A DNA stretch of 64,000 bases from G965205725 sp965205725. GTDB taxonomy: Bacteria > Pseudomonadota > Gammaproteobacteria > Pseudomonadales > Halieaceae. The DNA lies in the NCBI GenBank assembly GCA_965205725.1, contig OZ242189.1:2542001-2606000 (forward strand). Direction: 5' to 3'. Positions 60,134-64,000 of the stretch are shown here, in pieces. Below the pieces are notes generated by a model that worked only from the letters and a program-made list of their open reading frames with translations, did not search any database and was not told the origin of the DNA. The number at the start of each line of letters is the position of its first letter. Position 1 is the stretch's first letter. The position numbers and the translations under genes are program-made.

Positions 60134-61728
60134 CCGGCTTTTAGTCTCTTTTTCATAGCTCTGGTATCAAAGCAGGTGCCATTTTCGACCCTGTCTTTGG
60201 CGAGAATTTTTATCTCGCCCCGGCGCGGTTTGTTTGAGGCGGTCTTGGGTAACTCGTCACAGAATATGACATAGCCCGGTGCTTTGAAGTAGGCCAGTCT
60301 GGCCAGGGCGTATTGAACAATAGCACGGGCGATATCTTCGCTATTTGATTCACACACCACGCAGGCGGCCACCTCGTCGCCGCGCAGATCATCGGCCACC
60401 GCGCAGACGACTACTTCACCGATTGGCTGGTATTGACCCAGGCATGCCTCGACCTCCAAGGCTGAAATATTTTCTCCTGAACGGCGTATGACATTTTTAC
60501 GGCGATCGACAAAATACAAATTACCCTGGCTGTCTTCGCGTACAACATCGCCGGTATTGAGCCAGCCATCCAGCCAGATTTCAGCGGTGGCTTCTGTATT
60601 CTTTAGATAGCCTGAAAAGAATCCGCGAGCGGTATTCTCGCCTTTTGCCCTAACTCTCAACTCGCCGTTCATGCCGGTCGCAACCGGCTGCCCACATTCA
60701 TCAATCAGTTGGTATTCCAGGTAATCAGGTACCTTCCCGAAGCAAGATGTTCCAACATGCCTTGGTTCATGATTGGCAATGATGCTGCCGCCGACGCCTG
60801 ATTCTGTCATGGCCCAGGCTTCCAGTAGTGGAAACCCGAAGCGTTTCTCAAATTTAGCATGCTGCCCGGGATTGACTCCGGCACCAAAACCAAATTTGAT
60901 TTGACCCTGGAAGTTGTCCTCGTCAGTTTCCGGTAGCTCTAAAAGTATGGCGGGTAAAACACCCAGATAGTGGACGGCAGTAGCCGCTGAATCACGCACA
61001 GTCTGCCACCAGGTTTGTGGATGGAAGCGATCCAACTGAATCAGGCAACCAGCGCTGGCAATCATCGCCATCGTCGATACAGCCATGGCATTCATGTGTG
61101 TCAGGGGCAGAGGTGTTAACAAGCGCTCTTGTCCCCAGACAAGTTCAGCCAGGCCGCCTAGCTGGTAATACCACTGCCCGGCGAATGTGAAATATTCGTT
61201 GTTGAGAATACAGGCCTTTGGCTTGCCTGTGCTGCCAGAGGTATAGAGCAGTGCGCATTCAGTGTTTGCAGTGATTTGCGTCGTTGGCTCTCCGGTTCTG
61301 GAAGGTAGCGACGTTAAAGCAGGCCCGCTTTTTGGCACCTTGCAAGGCAGACCTTTGAGTACATTTTCCAGGAGATTATCGAGACAAATCACCGCCACGG
61401 CCTCACTGTGTTCGAGGAAGTACTCCACTTCATCGGTCTGACTTTCAGAGCTGATTGGAACGACGCTGCAACCGAGTTTGTTCAGTGCAAACCAGTGAAT
61501 GAAAAATTCGGCCTGGTTTTCCAGCATGAGTGCAAGTCGCAAGGGGCCGCAATAGCCCCTGCGGCAATATTTCTCTGCGCAGGTGTCAACGGCGGCAAGC
61601 ATTTCAGCGTAGGTAAAATCTGGCGCATCGGGGGTGTATCCACTGCTCGCCGAAGCGGGGATGTGCAAAAAAGCATGATCAGCAGCGCGCTGTGCTGTAC
61701 TGACAAATGCCTGGTAAACGCTGGACAA
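60130..61728 (-). CDS. Acyl-CoA ligase (AMP-binding family)
   Basis: The 532-residue ANL-family enzyme activates a carboxylic acid to its CoA ester through an acyl-adenylate. The P-loop is LLYTSGSTGKPKACIL near residue 170. The GYLKNTEATAEIWLDGWLNTGDVVRED segment follows, then the hinge DRRKNVIRRSGENISALEVE and a catalytic Lys motif ELPKTASNKPRRGEIK near the C-terminus. It resembles CaiC-type ligases. It is the first gene of the six-gene operon, which suggests that the pathway substrate is a carboxylic acid handled as CoA thioester. Confidence 0.93.
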   Translation of the reverse strand: MSSVYQAFVSTAQRAADHAFLHIPASASSGYTPDAPDFTYAEMLAAVDTCAEKYCRRGYCGPLRLALMLENQAEFFIHWFALNKLGCSVVPISSESQTDEVEYFLEHSEAVAVICLDNLLENVLKGLPCKVPKSGPALTSLPSRTGEPTTQITANTECALLYTSGSTGKPKACILNNEYFTFAGQWYYQLGGLAELVWGQERLLTPLPLTHMNAMAVSTMAMIASAGCLIQLDRFHPQTWWQTVRDSAATAVHYLGVLPAILLELPETDEDNFQGQIKFGFGAGVNPGQHAKFEKRFGFPLLEAWAMTESGVGGSIIANHEPRHVGTSCFGKVPDYLEYQLIDECGQPVATGMNGELRVRAKGENTARGFFSGYLKNTEATAEIWLDGWLNTGDVVREDSQGNLYFVDRRKNVIRRSGENISALEVEACLGQYQPIGEVVVCAVADDLRGDEVAACVVCESNSEDIARAIVQYALARLAYFKAPGYVIFCDELPKTASNKPRRGEIKILAKDRVENGTCFDTRAMKKRLKAG

Positions 61729-61841
61729 TGTATACGCCTTTCAGTATTTGAAACTTATACCTATTCAGGGAACCGCTGACGCATTCCCGATTTTTGCGAT
61801 AATACATCAAACCACTTCCATTGGCAGATTGGTCAGCGTGA

Positions 61842-62054
61842 AACAGCAGACTCCTGACGGGCGGCATATTGGTCTACTTCGCTGCCTTGGAAGCAGGGCA
61901 GCATTTCGCTCCGGGGTGCCATCTGTCTGCCCTGGATTTGTTAGCCAACACGACCGGTATTTTGTTGGGCGTGGGTTTACTGCTGCTTTGGGGTAAAATC
62001 TGCGGCTATGTTAAAAGAAATTCCACTCACCAGGCCTACAACGCCCTTGCTTGA
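61842..62054 (+). pseudogene. VanZ-like membrane protein remnant
   Basis: This open frame reads ILVYFAALEAGQHFAPGCHL and continues SALDLLANTTGILLGVGLLLL. It matches the C-terminal half of VanZ-family proteins (E..Q.F.P.R..S..D..AN..G). The first two membrane helices are missing and the frame is closed upstream by TGA at 61839-61841. It ends inside dxs. It may be a truncated gene, or a short two-helix protein from TTG at 61869. Confidence 0.45.
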
Positions 62055-63948
62055 CACTATTGCGGCGCCCGCAGATATGCGCATGTTTGAGCCAGAAGCG
62101 TTGGTTGCCCTGGCTGAAGAGCTGCGCGCCTATTTGTTGTGGTCGGTTGGGCAGACTGGCGGCCACTTCGGTGCTGGTTTGGGCGTGGTGGAGTTGACCC
62201 TGGCTCTGCATTATCTGTTCGATACTCCCAATGACCGTCTGGTTTGGGATGTGGGTCATCAAACCTACCCCCACAAAATGCTTACCGGTCGCCGTGGGCA
62301 AATGGGCTCCATGCGCCAGGCGAATGGTTTGTCGGGCTTTCCCAAACGCGCTGAAAGCGACTTTGATACCTTCGGGGCAGGGCACTCGTCCACCTCTATT
62401 TCCGCTGCGGTGGGCATGGCCATTGCCGCTGCTAATGCCAGTGATCGAAAGAAAATTGTTGCCGTTATTGGCGACGGTGCCATGACTGGGGGCATGGCCT
62501 TTGAGGCCATGGCCCATGCGGGACATGTGCGGCCCAATATGTTGCTGGTGCTCAACGACAACCAGATGAGTATTGGTCATAACGTAGGTGGTTTAGGCAC
62601 TTATTTTGCCAAAATCTGGGCGTCTAAAACCTATATTTCAATTCGCCAGGGTTCGAAAAAGATCCTGGAGAAGATTCCACCCGCTTGGGATTTGGCCAAG
62701 CGCACCGAAGAACATATGAAAGGCATGGTGGCGCCGGGCACTTTGTTTGAAGAATTAGGTTGGCATTATATCGGCCCTATTGACGGGCATGATTTACCGA
62801 CACTCCTGCAAACCATCGAGAATATGAAGGAACTGGAAGGGCCACAGATTCTTCATATCCGCACCATGAAAGGCAAGGGTTTTTTGCCCGCGGAGGAAGA
62901 CCCCGTGGGCTATCACGCGCTCACCAAGATTGATCCCAAGCCTAAAGTTTCTCCGCAGAATGCTGCTGTTCCTGTTGCGCCTCGCAAGCAAAAGTATCAG
63001 GCGGTGTTTGGCCGCTGGCTATGCGATATGGCGCTGATTGATGATCGTTTGATTGGGGTCACGCCAGCCATGTGCGAAGGTTCGGGCATGGTGGAATTTG
63101 CCGAGCGTTTTCCTGAGCGCTTTCACGATGTAGCCATTGCCGAGCAGCACTCGGTGACGCTGGCCGCGGGTATGGCCTGCGAGGGTGCCAAGCCTGTATT
63201 GGCTATTTATTCTACCTTCTTGCAGCGTGGATATGATCAGTTGATTCACGACGTTGCCTTACAGAACCTGGATGTTACTTTTGCTCTGGACCGGGCGGGC
63301 CTGGTGGGTGAAGACGGCCCCACCCATGCGGGCGCTTTTGACCATAGCTATTTGCGCTGTATCCCCAATATGCTTGTGGCGTCGCCCTCCGACGAAAATG
63401 AATGTCGGCAGTTGCTATATACCGCCTATCAGTATGCAGGCCCGGCAGCGGTGCGTTACCCGCGAGGCACTGGCACCGGGGTGAAAATCAATAGAGAAAT
63501 GATGGGCCTGACCATTGGTGAATCACTTACGGTTCGAGAGGGGGCTGGCTCCGTGGCCATTTTGAGCTTCGGTGTACTGCTTCCGGCAGCTATACATGCG
63601 GCAGCAAAGCTCGACGCCACTGTGGTGGACATGCGTTGGGTAAAACCCCTGGATGAAGTACGCATTTTGGCATTGGCCAAAGATAAAGACCTGATTGTCA
63701 CCCTGGAAGATAATGCGATTGGCGGTGGCGCTGGTGCGGGGGTGAACGAGCTTTTGCATCAATCAGCGCAAAAGGTATCGGTCCTTAATCTGGGCTTGCC
63801 CGATGCATTCATCGATCATGGCAAGCGCGAACAGCAACTGGCCTGGGTTGGGCTTGATGCCGACGGCGTGCTGGCCTCAATTCAGAAGCACCTTAGCAGG
63901 CTCAATGCGGGCAAGCCGCCCCTGGAAGTGACCGGAAGTTCTCAATAG
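62008..63948 (+). CDS. dxs: 1-Deoxy-D-xylulose-5-phosphate synthase
   Basis: Dxs condenses pyruvate and glyceraldehyde 3-phosphate with thiamine diphosphate, the first step of the MEP isoprenoid pathway. The 646-residue protein has the full layout: N-terminal RAYLLWSVGQTGGHFGAGLG, then VWDVGHQTYPHKMLTGR. The ThDP motif is VIGDGAMTGGMAFEAM, with VLNDNQMSIGHNVG after it. The transketolase-like AIAEQHSVTLAAGMA and a C-terminal domain follow. The ATG at 62008 gives the expected N-terminus. The usual xseB-ispA neighbours are absent; a VanZ-like remnant precedes it. Confidence 0.97.
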   Translation: MLKEIPLTRPTTPLLDTIAAPADMRMFEPEALVALAEELRAYLLWSVGQTGGHFGAGLGVVELTLALHYLFDTPNDRLVWDVGHQTYPHKMLTGRRGQMGSMRQANGLSGFPKRAESDFDTFGAGHSSTSISAAVGMAIAAANASDRKKIVAVIGDGAMTGGMAFEAMAHAGHVRPNMLLVLNDNQMSIGHNVGGLGTYFAKIWASKTYISIRQGSKKILEKIPPAWDLAKRTEEHMKGMVAPGTLFEELGWHYIGPIDGHDLPTLLQTIENMKELEGPQILHIRTMKGKGFLPAEEDPVGYHALTKIDPKPKVSPQNAAVPVAPRKQKYQAVFGRWLCDMALIDDRLIGVTPAMCEGSGMVEFAERFPERFHDVAIAEQHSVTLAAGMACEGAKPVLAIYSTFLQRGYDQLIHDVALQNLDVTFALDRAGLVGEDGPTHAGAFDHSYLRCIPNMLVASPSDENECRQLLYTAYQYAGPAAVRYPRGTGTGVKINREMMGLTIGESLTVREGAGSVAILSFGVLLPAAIHAAAKLDATVVDMRWVKPLDEVRILALAKDKDLIVTLEDNAIGGGAGAGVNELLHQSAQKVSVLNLGLPDAFIDHGKREQQLAWVGLDADGVLASIQKHLSRLNAGKPPLEVTGSSQ

Positions 63949-64000
63949 CCCTCTGGCGCCTCAAATCCTCTAAATGCCTTCTCTAGTATTTTTGCCACGG

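Noticed and set aside
63942..64000. Open minus-strand frame running off the right edge (ends FEAPEGY before TGA)
   Set aside because: Only about 18 codons are visible; it could be the C-terminus of a convergent gene, but there is not enough to support a call.

Overview
The window is chromosomal DNA from a gammaproteobacterium of the Pseudomonas/Cellvibrionales kind, probably marine or aquatic. The evidence is a pseudomonad-like replication-origin neighbourhood (glyQS / gyrB-recF-dnaN-dnaA / rpmH-rnpA-yidD-yidC-mnmE-mnmG-rsmG-parA-parB), a coxB-coxA-ctaG-coxC cluster with a DUF2909 gene and surf1, and the aroE-hemF-tsaC...dprA-lysM / def-fmt-rsmB-trkA-trkH block. No species can be named from sequence alone.

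Layout. 1-355: decayed end of an IS481-type element, then tRNA-Pro(CGG). 0.5-12.2 kb: engB facing polA, then an aa3-type cytochrome c oxidase locus read on the minus strand (coxB, coxA, ctaG, coxC, surf1, a small membrane protein, ctaA, sco); cyoE is absent. 12.2-17.6 kb: yheV-aroE-hemF-tsaC-purE-dprA-LysM gene, all minus. 18-23.6 kb: def-fmt-rsmB-trkA-trkH, plus. 23.9-28.7 kb: SIMPL-domain protein, djlA-like gene, glyQ-glyS. 28.9-35.1 kb: gyrB, recF (carrying two perfect parS sites), dnaN, dnaA on the minus strand. 35.1-35.65 kb: candidate oriC with two perfect DnaA boxes. 35.65-44.25 kb: rpmH to parB on the plus strand.

44.3-55.9 kb is an accessory island. It opens with an IS3-family element that has an IS1595-family element inserted inside its right end. 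Next come a decayed aroC fragment, an integron attC-like site attached to a DUF4238 gene, a type I restriction-modification operon (hsdR, a ParB-like micro-ORF, fic, hsdM, hsdS), a higBA toxin-antitoxin pair with a palindromic operator, and a tyrosine-recombinase fragment.

55.9-61.7 kb is a tightly overlapping six-gene catabolic operon: CoA ligase, thiolase-fold protein, DUF35 partner, short-chain dehydrogenase, and Rieske dioxygenase alpha and beta subunits. The inferred chemistry is CoA activation and ring or chain oxidation, with possible retro-aldol side-chain removal. 61.8-64 kb: a VanZ-like remnant and dxs.

Two repeat themes run through the window. One is a MITE-like element of about 139 bp with terminal inverted repeats, present three times; one copy now supplies the coxA stop codon. 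The other is a set of short tandem repeats, five of which have a 12-bp unit and several of which touch gene starts or element junctions.
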